DNA of 64,000 nucleotides, taken from the NCBI GenBank assembly GCA_033002965.1, contig JAURVB010001936.1, forward strand, positions 62,001 to 126,000, in the 5' to 3' direction. This stretch comes from Piper betle (taxonomy: Eukaryota > Streptophyta > Magnoliopsida > Piperales > Piperaceae). How positions within the stretch are numbered: position 1 is the first letter of the stretch; each line of letters opens with the position of its first letter. This document shows positions 22,430 to 33,590 of the stretch, one piece after another. Made by a program: the position numbers and the translations under genes. Under the pieces are notes generated by a model. It ran no database searches and was not told the DNA's origin. It worked only from the letters and a program-made list of their open reading frames with translations.

Positions 22430-22930
22430 GGTGTTGGGCAATGGAGCAAGGCAGAATCTGTGGTGCCCAGCAATGGAGACGAGAGGATGGCGGCACACAG
22501 GTGTTAGACTTTGATTGGACAATGGGTTCGTTATAAAAAATAAAAAATTATTTAATTTTAAGTGTACGGGTTAAAATCTTATTTATAAGATATAATAGAC
22601 TATTAAAAAAATTATAAATTGATTAATAATAAGTCAAACATAAAAATTTTAGGAACAAAATTTTCTAAAATGGGTAAACGGTGAGATCGATCAATTTATT
22701 CTCACATTCAATGCCTGTTTATAAACAAAAATTTTAATTAATTATAATTAATTATTTTTAAAGAGATGGCTTAGCCTACTTTAAAATAATTTTAAAATAT
22801 TTTGAATGTAATTCAAACTTAGAATCATGTTCCGAGCTCTTTTTGCATTTTTTAGGTGGTTCATATGAAAATAGTGAAAATGACCCGTAACATTTTATTA
22901 TAACAACCTCAAAGTAATGTAGTAGTGTCT
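22430..22930. other. ClpS 5' flank and AT-rich spacer
   Basis: 22430-22520 is the likely 5' UTR and core promoter of the ClpS gene (minus strand). 22520-22930 is AT-rich with no gene. Confidence 0.45.
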
Positions 22931-24430
22931 AATTTTGCATTTCTTTTAATGGCTATTGATACAAAAATTAAGCCTGATAATTTTTTGGGCAAAGACTCTT
23001 AGAGTTGGCAAAGAAGGATGGTATTCTGATTAATAAATCGCAAAGTTTTTTACACTGTATATATAATGGATTTAAATAATGAAGAGCATGAGCCAGCTAG
23101 AAGCGGTACTTGTAAATTTAAGAAGGATGATATTAGGTGCTTTCAGTGATAAATTGTATGGTTTATATTAGAGTTGGGGGAAACATTAGACAACAAATAT
23201 GTCAAGGAGGACGTTGGAGATGAAAAATATACTAGGAGAGAATATTTTTACTATAAGATAGTAGAGGACAAATCTGTCTTAGAGCAAGCACTTGAAGTCC
23301 AAAATTTGGTTACCAAAATAATAGCCAAAAGAATTCCTCTAGATAAGGCTGCAAATGGTTAGCTAGTTTCAATTGAAATAAAATAGTTAAATACTTTCTT
23401 CACTATTTAGAAAAAATAATAAATTTAACCGTACCGCTTTTATTTTAAAAGGGTAATGGTAAAAGCCTGTATCGGTATTGCAACGATGTACTATTTTATT
23501 AAAAATAGTCATTTATTTTTTGCAGGAAAATTTAATTTTATTGATTTATATAAATTAAAAAAATATTATTATTATTATGTTTACTTAAAGTATTATAGTA
23601 TTATATCTTTTAAATGTTAGTTTAATGTATATATACGGTGCAAGTGCTACCAAAGTTTGATGATCTCGGTATAAGTTTAATATTACCAAAGGTTTATAGG
23701 TTCAAATCAAAATTCACCACTTTGTGATCTCAGTAGCGGCATACGATGAAGAAAGTGGTAAATGGTATATTAGTAAGAAATGGTCGAGAAAGTGGTAAGT
23801 GGTAATGGTAAATGTCTTCACCGCACATTAATTGCACCGCTTGAAGCCCTCCATGTAAATGAGAGGCTTCAAGTCCACGCTTTAATAAATAAATTTCTTC
23901 CATACTTGAATGATTTAAAATCACTCCTAAGCATAAACACTGAGAAATTTTGAATATTGATGAACTCATGATGCCCATTCAAATAGAAGAAAAACATAAG
24001 AGAGTAAAATAAGAAAGTGGAACCCTCCAACAATGAAGTTGAAGCTGATGCCAATTTAGTTCAAGGGAAAGCTTCCTTTTAAAGGAAGTTTTATCAGTGG
24101 GTGGTTCAAGTATTAAGGACAAGACTAAGAAGAAGATGAACAGTAACAAGCGTTATGTATGTGATAAGGTTGGACATATAGCAAGGAATTGTCAACTGAG
24201 GAAGGGAAAGGTATCTATGGAGAAGGACGTCAAGCCACTCAAACTTCCTCAAGTGGAACGTTGTGGCTGCAAGACCTAAAGACAGAGATGCTAATTCTGA
24301 TGAAGCGATGTAGAAGAGGAGAAAACTAAAGCTAACTTGAGAAGTTAAGAGTTGTAACTTATGTAATAAAGATATCTTTTAATAAATGTTTTGTGTTTTC
24401 TTTCTTTACATTTGTATGTAGTCATGGGAG
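22930..24430 (+). mobile_element. Ty1-copia gag remnant
   Basis: Broken plus-strand frames follow the order of a copia gag: a W-E-T-L-D-N-K-Y-V-K-E-D block (near 23175), then KIVEDKSVLEQALEVQNLV (near 23260), both typical of the UBN2-type gag domain. Then comes FLPYLNDFK (near 23893), and finally a zinc knuckle RYVCDKVGHIARNC at 24155-24200, whose first Cys is now Arg. Stops and indels separate all blocks, and no protease, integrase or reverse transcriptase follows. The end of the coding trace (24100-24430) recurs in inverted orientation at 26215-26510. Confidence 0.7.
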
Positions 24431-26214
24431 ATTAGCCATAACTTCGACAACAACCAACCTAGTTTTGCACACTCGTATAGTTAAGAGTTTCAAAGTGTAG
24501 TCTACAAGCGAAAACATTGTCATATGGACCTCAACTCTTATTAAGATAAGGTCAGCATTTTCTTACCGTTTACGGGCACTCGCATGATAGGAATGAGTTT
24601 GCTTAAAATAAAGTACCCCACCGTTCCCTTATAAGATTGTTTTTACTCATTGAATCTACTGGTGTGATCTCCACGCTACTAGATTAAGTTACTATTTTTA
24701 GGTCTTGGATTTGTGTATTTCAAATCTTGATGATGAAATATTAATCATTTGGATTGTATGAAGGTTAAGTTTGAATGAACTAAAACAAAGTTGTTTAATA
24801 TTCAATTATGCTTGAAGTAATTTAGAAATGTGATAACATTTTGGATTAAACATGGACTTAAACAGAAGCTTATAAGTCTTGGACATGATATCGGTCAAGA
24901 TATTATATATGGAAAACCTTGAAAGACTTCTTGAAGACCAAATACTCAAGTAAAGCTTAAAGCTTTAAATGCATTGAACAAGTTAAAATTGAACTTACAA
25001 GAGAAATTTGTGCACAAGTTTGGAAGAACCTACTTTACATAAATGTTCAAGTGATTGAATGACACACAAAACTATGAACTTGTGTAGCTATATAAAGAGC
25101 TGGTGTAAAATAGAAGAGCCGCCAAATATCCAAATATTTAAGTGTTTGAAGTATTCTAAAGTGAGAATTTAGTTCATAATAAAATTGAAGTACTATAATT
25201 ATGTATAAACTTTGGATAAATTTTATTATGTCAACCTTAGGACTTCTTCAAGAGATTGAACAATACTTTGTACTTTGTATATCTATGGTGTTGTAATGAT
25301 TTTGTGGACCTTGTGAAGAATTGTTGTAAACAAGATCAAATGTGATATTGTGATGAGTGTTTGCAGTAGTGACATTTGTATACTCCGGGTGTGAAGTTGT
25401 CTGAGTGGTTGTAATTGTAAGTGTTCGGTTGACTTGAAAAATTAAACTAGATGTCAAGGGTGAAAGACAAGTGTGCCTTGTGAAGTATTTGAGTCTTACT
25501 TGATGCATGACAAGTGGTTTTACACTTGGGTTGTAACACTTAATCAGTTTATTCATAGTGAAACATGAAAGCCCTACCCAACAATAAGATACGGTGACAT
25601 ATAATAAATGACGTTTTAGTTGAGAACATCTTTAAAAATTGTTGCATTTGATTCCTTATCCTTATTCTTTTATGCTTTAATTAATTTTAGTTTATATACA
25701 AATTATTATAATTTGTTTGGTTGAACTTGTTCATCAACACTTAGCGATTATTTGTACATAGTCACTTATATTTGTTTAGTATCTCCATAGAACAAAATCT
25801 TTGATTATATTTCAATACTAACTCTTTATTAAGTATTTCAGATATTTCGATACCTACCGAAATTATCTTTTTAACCACTAATAGAGAACAAAATATTGGC
25901 TTTCCTCATGATGTATTTACTATGCTGACTCAAGTCACTATTTAAAGGTGATCAACGTTTTAATTTCTCAACTTGTAAGACACGTAAGCAAAACTAAATA
26001 CAATCACTCTGAACATCAAAAATTGATTTTGATTTTCTTGATGACTCTATACAAAGGTAAATGCACATGAGATTACTTAATTTTGATAGGGATTTGTGAG
26101 TTAGATTTTCAGCATTCTAAAATTCACCATATGTCCTAACTTCAGTTTTGAGAATCTCATATCACATGTACTATATACAGGAATTCCCCACAAAATTCTG
26201 CAATTTTATTTAAT
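24431..26214. other. Spacer between inverted copia remnants
   Basis: AT-rich sequence that may contain LTR-derived DNA, but I could not define LTR ends (no TG...CA pair with target duplication recognised). The minus-strand open frame at 25248-25556 is Thr/Asn-rich and shows no motif. Confidence 0.4.
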
Positions 26215-26520
26215 TTTGTGTTCGAATGACATACAGAAGTAAAGAAAGAAAACACATAAAACATCTATTAAAGATATCTTAGCCCCGAACTTCTCAAGTT
26301 GGCTTCAATTTTCTCCTCTTCTGCATCACTCTATCATAATCAACCACAACATTAGCTTGAGGAGGTTTGAATGTATTGACGTCCATCTCGATAGATACTT
26401 TTCCCTTCCTCGTATAAAAATTCCCTGCTATATGTCCAACCTCACCACATACATAGCATTCTTTATTGTTATTCTCCTTCCTAGTCTTGTTCTTAGTACT
26501 TGAATTTGGATGATGAGATA
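26215..26520 (-). mobile_element. Ty1-copia gag 3' remnant, inverted copy
   Basis: Minus strand encodes NKTRKENNNKECYVCGEVGHI, with the knuckle starting intact (CYVCGEVGHIAGNF) and its last Cys lost. This is followed by the same KGKVS(I/M)E.DV and QKRRKLK tail and 3' non-coding sequence as 24100-24430. It forms an inverted pair with that copy, with a loop of about 1.8 kb. Confidence 0.65.
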
Positions 26521-26539
26521 TAAAACCCTTTGACTCGAG

Positions 26540-26925
26540 TCAGAGTTTTACATTAGTGAATCAGTTAGTTCAACGGTCAGTTCGAGTAGAGTCAATTTCA
26601 TGAACTGCGTATTGAGTCGAGGCCAACCGTGAGTTATGAGCGATGAGGGTCAAGTATACCTGAATATATGATGATAACATCAAAAAAATAATAAGAAATG
26701 AATTATATATGATTTATATAACGTATTAAGACGCGTTATAGAGCAGTTTGGTAGGTTATTAGTTATAGAGCATGTCATTATGATATTATAGTGTATATTA
26801 TATTTTATGAAAATTTTCCTATTTTTTTGGAATTTTTAAGGATTTATTACGAGTTAGTTAATATTTTTACCTTTAGCTAGAGTCGAGTCAAATTTTATTC
26901 ATAAAATTACCACTGAACATCATCC
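26540..26925 (+). repeat. Dispersed repeat R2, copy 1 (truncated)
   Basis: It shares a colinear block (gtaggttattag.tatagag/aatatgtcat, tgtatattatattttatga, tttttttggaattttt, tagttaatattttt, gagtcgagtcaa) with the reverse complement of 33965-34170 and with 44860-44990. This copy lacks the GC-rich block present in the other two. Confidence 0.5.
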
Positions 26926-27929
26926 AAATAGATAGGGATTTTATATCAAGACTGCCCTCAAAGTTATTAGTTCGAAGCTTAAGATGCAATGTCGTCTTCA
27001 TATTACTTACAATAAGCAATTTCATCTTCATACAACCCTAAAACCAAAATCATTGCTCATGTGAATAACCTACAATTAAACATAAATAGAAAGCATTTGT
27101 CATTAACACACACTTGGGTGGACATGAAAACAAGGCAAATTACGTTTTACCTCCACAATAAATATATAGAAACCAAATAAATTAATAACTTAGATCTCGA
27201 TATGTAGTGCATTAGATAAAAGAGAAGGTGGAAAAGGTTAAAAAATATTTATTACAATATTCTAAAAATAAACAATCTTTACACATGCTAAAATAGAATT
27301 ACTCCAAAAAAGATGCACTTGGCATATTTCCGTATATTTTGTCTAATCACTAAAATGTAACTTTCATATCATTATATAAGACCTATGTAGTGCCCTATAT
27401 TTTAGAGGAGACTTTCTTTTACTATCCGCGGGAGGGATGGATTATGTTTATTAATTATATTTGGGACGGAGATAGCATACCCTATTTTTTATAATGATAA
27501 GATTGCCTTCAAAATCTATTTTACAAAGGGGAGGGAGTTGGTTCAGGAGTAGAGATGCTATGTTTTGGGTGACAACAATAAAAAAATTGCCTTTAAAATA
27601 GATACTATGTTTTGCTTTTTCTGCACAAAGGCCATTCTAATTAAAGAAGACAACATTATAAGAGGAGGTTCACATGTGTTGGACGCAAAAACTCTATAAG
27701 TGGAATTTGGCCCACGGTGATATTAAAATATCGCATTGTAACGAAAAATCGTGCTTCAATTGAAGGAAAAAAAATCGCACTCTAATGAAAATAAGAAATT
27801 CAAACAATCAAAATATAACAAAACAAAAAGAAAACATTATATAATGTAATCTATCTCTTTACTTAGTCAGAGTTTATATATATATATATATATAGATTCT
27901 ATCGACTTCTAGTTTAATTTAAAATTTAT
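26926..27929. other. AT-rich intergenic DNA ending in a (TA)n tract
   Basis: No gene was seen. A (TA)n microsatellite lies at 27874-27895, immediately left of the calmodulin-like pseudogene. Confidence 0.5.
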
Positions 27930-28385
27930 TTATAAAATTAAAATCCATTTCAAACATAGCTGGTCATGCATGGGAAGAGATGGAGTGGAACAACAGCTAA
28001 TCATGAGCAAGAACTCCTCGAAGTTTAGACTCCCGTTCTCGTTCAGATCAAAGCTATGAATCAAGTTCTCGCAACTGGGCAAGCTCAAGTTCTCGCCGTT
28101 GAGCAGGAGAACGACGTGGAGCTCCTCTGCCGATATTTCCCCGTACATGTCAAACACCTCCATCAAACTCTGCATCGCCAACGAATTATTCCCCTAGGGC
28201 CCAAACTCTGCTATGAACTCCTCCAGAGTTATGAGCCCACCGCCGCCCTTCTCCAGCTTCTGCATTATCTCCTTTGCGTTATCCACGCGAAGCCCCAAGC
28301 TTGGCATCACCTTCTCCAGATCAGCCTGCGTTATCTTCTTGTCACCATTCATCGTATACTCTGAAAATGCTACGTAGAGCACCAT
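27930..28385 (-). pseudogene. Calmodulin-like (EF-hand) protein pseudogene
   Basis: One minus-strand frame runs from an ATG at 28385, is interrupted by TAG right after EFIAEFGP (near 28194), and continues in the same frame to 27930. Four EF-hand positions can be traced. EF1 (YTMNGDKKITQADLEKV) and EF2 (LEKGGGGLITLEEF) have lost calcium ligands. EF3 has lost most of its loop (VFDMYGEISAEEL). EF4 (FDLNENGSLNFEEF) is canonical. The family is that of plant CML calcium sensors, usually about 150-200 residues and intronless. The in-frame stop and damaged loops mark it as dead. It is enclosed by (TA)n tracts at 27874 and 28400. Confidence 0.7.
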
Positions 28386-28399
28386 CCCAAAGTAGCTTC

Positions 28400-28560
28400 A
28401 TATATATCTATATATATATAGAGGCCGGAGAATCTGTGCTGCAGCACATGTATGCTCGCTGTGCTTTATTTTTTCCTGGCCGTTGGATTCTATCCAACGG
28501 CTCAAAATAAAATCGATAAAACCCTAGCTTCTGTGGCTTCCTCCATCGGCACAACCACCC
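28400..28560. mobile_element. Edge of element 2: (TA)n plus gccgttggat palindrome
   Basis: A (TA)n tract at 28400-28421 is followed by gtgctgcagcac (a palindrome) and then ggccgttggattctatccaacggctc, a near-perfect inverted repeat at about 28479-28503. The same palindrome type followed by C-rich DNA occurs at 32459-32486, at 32578-32605 and, slightly degenerate, at 59142-59167. This suggests a family end. Confidence 0.5.
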
Positions 28561-28564
28561 CGGC

Positions 28565-28790
28565 CGGCACTTCGGCCCCCCTCTCCACCCTTGACCTTCA
28601 CCTCCTCGTCGACCTCCTCCACTCCCGCTACCTTCGTCATCAAGTCCCGCGTCCACTCCTGCATCCTCTCCCACCTCCCCGCCTTCTCCACCACTGCCCG
28701 CTTCGTCTCTGCTGCCGACGCCGTCACTGCCGACGTCGACGCCCTCCTCGGCCTCCTCTCTCCCATCGCCTTGGCACCTCTGTCCTCCCC
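28565..28790 (+). pseudogene. ZW10/MAG2-like N-terminal gene fragment
   Basis: Two adjacent frames together resemble the N-terminus of plant ZW10/MAG2 (tethering factor at the ER). APLSTLDLHLLVDLLHSR is in one frame (from about 28576), then VIKSRVHSCILSHLPAF and ADAVTADVDALLGLLS in the next frame (from about 28636). A one-base shift near 28630 joins them. Only about 75 codons are present, with no start context and no downstream exons. The assignment rests on remembered family pattern (APLS..DLRLLVDRL...IKS.V..Y..SH), so moderate confidence only. Confidence 0.45.
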
Positions 28791-28844
28791 TTCGCCGGTC
28801 CGCGGCCGCAGCTCCTTCGCGGCCTTGCCCGCATGCCCTCCCTG

Positions 28845-28985
28845 CTCACGCCCACTCCCTCTATCTCCGCCTTGCCGCCGCCGGCGACCCCTCCCTCCGA
28901 CCGGATAACTTCACCTACGCCTTCGCCATCTCCGCCGTATCCGCCGGCGGTGGATCCTCCATCCCCGTCGTCAGAGCTTCCAAGG
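28845..28985 (+). pseudogene. PPR gene fragment
   Basis: In one plus frame the sequence reads HSLYLRLAAAGDP, then RPDNFTYAFAISAVS, matching the end of one PPR motif and the start of the next as found in PLS-class proteins (PDNFTY.F..SA). It covers less than 50 codons, is out of frame with the ZW10-like fragment, and is followed directly by CIPK-derived DNA. Confidence 0.45.
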
Positions 28986-29043
28986 CGAGGCCTTTATTGG
29001 GTCGGCGCTGGTCGGCATCTAAGCCCATCTCCCTTCCTTGCGC

Positions 29044-29487
29044 AAATGAAGTTGCAAGGTGATAAGACCAGAAAGAAGGGGCATCTCTCAGTTGCCACTG
29101 AGATAACAAGGCATTTTCATGATCCTTCTAGTTTGCAAACTTGTGATGCTGTAAAAAATAAAACATGCTATCTCTGTGAAAGTGTGAATAATCAGTGTAT
29201 TATCTTCGCAGAGTACTAAACTAGAAATTTTGTTGCTCAGGTCTTTGAGGTTGCTCCTTGCTTACACATGGTGGAACTCAATAGAACTGGAGGTGACACG
29301 GTAGAATTCCACAAGGCAAGTGCTGCATGTAAAACTTGGGACTAAGATGTTGCCCTTTATGTTTTGCAATTAGTTCTTCTACTAACATTTTACTGGTTTA
29401 CTCTTCCTTCAATGCAACCTACAGTTCTATAAGACCTTCACAACAGGGATAAAGTACATAGTATGGAAATCAAAAACTAGCTTATAG
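29044..29487 (+). pseudogene. CIPK: CIPK (SnRK3) C-terminal fragment with introns
   Basis: Three exon-like pieces of a CBL-interacting protein kinase regulatory tail. 29046-29102 encodes MKLQGDKTRKKGHLSVATE. 29241-29315 encodes VFEVAPCLHMVELNRTGG, then DTVEFHK. 29425-29487 encodes FYKTFTTGIKYIVWKSKTSL and a stop. The intron positions are kept, so this was a DNA-level copy, not a retrocopy. The first exon's donor reads GAG|ATAACA (expected GTAACA) and its acceptor reads gcgcaa (expected gcgcag): both are G-to-A losses. The donor of the second piece is GC (AAG|GCAAGT). There is no kinase domain in the window. It is probably a captured fragment; 29490-31000 may be its 3' flank. Confidence 0.75.
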
Positions 29488-31063
29488 AAAGGCCTCAAGT
29501 AGAAAAGCTTGCAGAAAGGTCGGGTAAGGTGGCCATCACAGCACTTGGGAGCTGCAAATTCAAAGAGTTTCTTCACTTAAATATTCTAAACTGATTAAAC
29601 GTATTTAAAGATGTTTAATTATCAGCTGTTTTGTCATCCCAGTCACTAATTTTAAAGCCTGAGTGTTGGGTCTAGCTGCAAATCATCAACAGGCACAAGC
29701 CCCTGTAAATAATCTGATGTCTGCGTGTTTTTTGTCATTTTACTTTGGAAGGGAAGAAACATTTATTTCATTGTAAGCATTTTTTTATTGGAAGGAAGTT
29801 TCTTTTTATTTTATAAGAAATGTCTGCAATGTTATAGCAATTATTCCCATGTAAGTGATAAATTTTGATAGTTGGACAAATTTCATGTGAAGTTGACATG
29901 AAAGAATGAAAATAATAAGTTGTCAAATTGCTGCTCACATTTATGGACCTGCTTTGTATGCTTGCAAATTGCTTTGATATCAAATTGATATTTGACCGTT
30001 CGATGGGAAAGATAGCTACTAGAATTTCGCTGGATATTCTTCATAGTTTTACAATCTTTCTTTTATTTTTTTGTTTTCAATCCAATTCCAAGTATTGATA
30101 ATATTATCTGCCTAAAATCTAAGCCAGGATTTAGACATTACAGTTTAGGAGTTCAATCAATCATCGACTTCTCTCAGATGGGCAGCGAAGTGCCAGGGTC
30201 TCGCAGGGAATGCAACTCTTTAACGACATTCTCTGGCGAGGCAGGAACTTGTAGTGATCAATGACTTCACTGGACTGCTTGACAATCATTTATGTGTTGA
30301 AAACTCAATGTAACACCATTAATCAATCTGTTACGAGGTCTTTTTTGTGCCAAGCATGCTTCCTTCCTGTAGTATCTTCTTGACTCATTAAGGGAAACTA
30401 CTGTTCTGAAATGTGGGTGTACAATGCACTTATAATGCTTTGATGAGATGAGAATGAGAAATCAGTAAGTTTTATGCAGCTGCGGATGTTATTCATTAAT
30501 TTCTCTCTGTCTAAAACTTTGCACTAAAGCTACTATCAAACTTTGTTGTGTTCTCAGATACACATGTGCAAAATGTGCAAGACTCACGGCTGCTTGTCTT
30601 GCTAATTTATGCTGTTAGCTTCTCCCCTTCTGAAGGTAAGCACATGGCTGCAACCATTACTTTATGCGTATCAAACAAGAGACTCAACATTTTCCATCTG
30701 CAGGATTAAGAAGAACGCAGATGGTTGCCAAGACAACAAACGAAGGCTGATTACAAGACTATTAAAATTGGGCAAATCATATTTTTTGCTACATCTATGG
30801 AACTTAAAACTCAATGCGAAAGTTTTCTGGTACAGTCTGCTAAGAGATGGCTGATTGAGGTGGAGACACTTGAGGAATTGAAAAATGTGTTATGTTTTGC
30901 AATTTTTATGTTCTAGGCATGATGTTTACAGGAATTGAAAAATGTGTTATAAATGTTTGTCGGCCAGACCGTTGCTGTTTCAATTTTAAATGTTTTGTCT
31001 ATCTGACATGAAAGCTTGTCGTCAGACCACCAACTTATGTTTTTTAATGACTTAAACTGTTGT
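29488..31063. other. Non-coding, possibly captured CIPK 3' flank
   Basis: No family was recognised. Two short plus-strand open frames (30609-30854, 30725-30916) lack motifs. Composition resembles UTR or intergenic DNA. Confidence 0.4.
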
Positions 31064-31136
31064 AAATCTTTAGCTCAAAATTAGCAGAGCACTCAAAAAA
31101 TTCTTGAGGGATGGTGGTTCGAATCCATCAAGATCT
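31064..31136 (+). pseudogene. tRNA-like sequence (decayed tRNA or SINE head)
   Basis: It folds as a 73-nt cloverleaf. Acceptor aaatctt / aagatct pairs 6 of 7. D stem gctc / gagc. Anticodon stem ctcaa / ttgag is perfect. The loop is aaaattc with anticodon position 31099-31101 aat. T arm ggtgg-ttcgaat-ccatc. B-box ggttcgaatcc is exact, and the A-box (tagctcaaaattagcagagc) is slightly degenerate. Position 33 is A instead of the invariant T and the acceptor is weak, so a working tRNA is unlikely. It could be the head of a tRNA-derived SINE; no clear poly(A) tail follows. Confidence 0.5.
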
Positions 31137-32440
31137 TACATAGTCAAAATTTAATGAAAATTTGAGATGTTATAATTATGTAAATAGACAAAAAATGGTA
31201 TCATTGAATTTTGATATCATGATTGTGTTTCAAGTGATATATATATATATATGATATTAAAAGCATCCGTGATTATATATTTAATCTACAACAGAAAAAA
31301 CTAAGCTACCAATTTAATTGACTTTCAATCAATTTAATTGGTTTTTCTTTGTTGATTTGTAAAATTGATTTGCCCGCACAGATATGAATGTAAATTTAGA
31401 ACATCGAGGACCGAAGAATTTCTATTCTTTGTCTTTATTTTCTCCCTCATCTTGTCTTTATTGTAAAAGCAATCATAGTTTCATATGTTTTTCTTTGTCT
31501 TAATGCATCAGTCGGTAAAACCACAAAAGGATCGAAAATTCAGTGGTAAAATTGAAATGACTATAAGGTATAGCTGCATTCATAATCAAAATAGGTACGT
31601 ATGCAAAGCCATCACGTTTAATTACTTCCAGCTTTTCTTTTGGTACTGAATCCGTATTTGTATAAATCAGACCAGTCTTAACCAATACTCATGTGTTTGA
31701 TGCTGTAATGAAACAACAATATCATTGGCATGCTTCTGAAACGTTACAGCAAGAACCGATATCATTAGACAATTGTGTATCACATAATTAGTGGTGGAAG
31801 GGAGCCAAGTACGAGGTCGGAAGGTTGGCTCACTGGCAGTGGACGAAGAACAAAAACAGAGTAAGAACAGAGGAAACTATGAAACCGTCGGATGCTCAAA
31901 ACAGAAACAGAGCAATCAGAGTATCCAGCCCAAAACATTAGACAAACACTCACCGGATCAGAAGAGGAAGAAGCCGGTGCTCACCGGAACGGAGAGGCCA
32001 GCGCCGAGGTCATCGTCGGCGGCGCTATCCGGCCAGGAAAAACCAGAACCGGACTCCGCCGGCATGAGTGCGCCGGAGCAGAAACATAGAAACAGAGGAA
32101 AGTGCGCCGGACTCCGCCGGCAAGCGTGCTGCTGCACAGCTCCAGGAGAAATAAAGCAGCAAAATTTGACGGCATCAGCGCACCGATCGAGGCGTGGCAT
32201 CCTCACCGGACTCCCATGCCAACTACGACGGCCTCCTCACCATGCTGCGTCCCGGGATGAGAAGATTGAGCCGACGCCTCCCGCCTCCCGCCTCCCGCCT
32301 CTGTCCGCCGGCGCTATACTCCGCTCCGTGCCTTCTTTCCGACGGCGCTATACTCAGCTCCCACCTTCAACCCACCAATGCGATCGATTATTGTGAGACA
32401 CCGATCGGTGGGCGGGAAGGAGCGTCGCGGTAGAAGCAAA
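31137..32440. other. Unassigned region: AT-rich, then GC-rich from 31790
   Basis: A (TA)n run lies near 31240. From 31790 to 32430 the sequence becomes GC-rich with repeated phrases (ccggactccgccggc, gcgccgga, ccgcctcccgcctcccgcctc). All frames are open in pieces, but none has a recognisable domain. It may be a retroelement LTR or leader, or part of a GC-rich element. Confidence 0.35.
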
Positions 32441-32449
32441 GCGGGCTAC

Positions 32450-32935
32450 ATTTGTTTTTCAGCCGTTGGATTTCTATCCAAACGGCTGTAAAAAATTTAA
32501 GCACCAGGTATCTTAACTGTGCTGCAGAGGAGGAGGCTGTGCTGCAGTACAGCCAAGGTGGTTGTGCTGCAGTGTTTCAGCCGTTGGATCAAATCCAACG
32601 GCTGAAACATGCCCCCACTTCCCCCTTCTCCAGCAATAATAAAAAAAAGTTTCTGGCGGCGCCACCGCCGGTCGATGCAACGCCGCCACCCCGGCCGACG
32701 CGACGCCACCCCCTGCCTCGTCCGTCACCGCCCCGCCGGGGCGGCAACATAACCGCCGGGGGATAGGGCGGCGGATCTAGCCGCCCCGCCTCTTCCCTTG
32801 CCGGCCCGCCGCCGAGCGACACCACCGCCACCCCCCCGGCCGTCGCCGTGGCCGGGCACCCTTTCCGCCCCTCCGCTGTCGCTCCTGCGGTAGCGCCGTC
32901 CCCCCCCCCCCTTTTTTCACAACCAAGATGGCTGT
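32450..32935. mobile_element. GC-rich palindrome element (element 3)
   Basis: Two gccgttggat...atccaacggc palindromes lie at 32461-32486 (cagccgttggatttctatccaaacggctg) and 32577-32606. gctgtgctgcag triplets sit between them, as in element 2. A C-strand-rich block with many ccgccaccgcc phrases follows up to a C run at 32899-32911. No protein-coding signal was found. Confidence 0.5.
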
Positions 32936-33590
32936 GATGGAGAAATATTATACAAAGGCAATTCTTTTTTTAAAAAATCTAAGAGAAATACTATAAAGAC
33001 ATGTCCTAACTACATTTTCATACTCCCCTTTTATATTTATAATTTATAATAAACTTGGAAGTGGTGGTTAATGCTCCACCGGACAAAAAAATAAAAAACG
33101 TGAAGAATAATACTTAATTGTAAATATGGTATGAATCTCTTTTATTCTTTATATTTTAGGCTTAAAAGTTTATAAATTAAATTTACATAAATAAGAGGTC
33201 TATAACGTGATTAACAGGCTTATAAGATAGATTGTGAATTGTATACAAATTATATGAATACAATTAACCTTTAACAAAATAAACCTCATTAACCCGTTAA
33301 TGTAAATTTACATTCCAAATTTACAAGTACAATTTACAAAACCAGTTTCACTAACTCGTTGATTCAACTCGGCCTAATGGTCAATTGGTTTGGCTCCACT
33401 CAAGTTGACTTTAGGGCCATAATATTTTTGAGAGGTGAATATGATATGTTTTCCTCGATTGTTGTACTGCACTTACATTAATTAATGAAATTTGTTTGCC
33501 TGACATGCTTGATTAATGCACTCGACTGTTGATTGTACCACTGTTACGAACTCTGGCTGATTTTATTCTGAATCGGCCCATTTAAATCGG
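32936..33590. other. AT-rich intergenic DNA
   Basis: No gene was seen. Confidence 0.5.

Noticed and set aside
28452..29219. A 255-codon plus-strand ORF read as one protein
   Set aside because: It switches between fragments of unrelated genes (ZW10-like, PPR-like, CIPK) that are in different frames; not a single gene.
31791..32433. Possible 201-codon gene
   Set aside because: No recognisable domain, low-complexity phrases, overlapping open frames on both strands.
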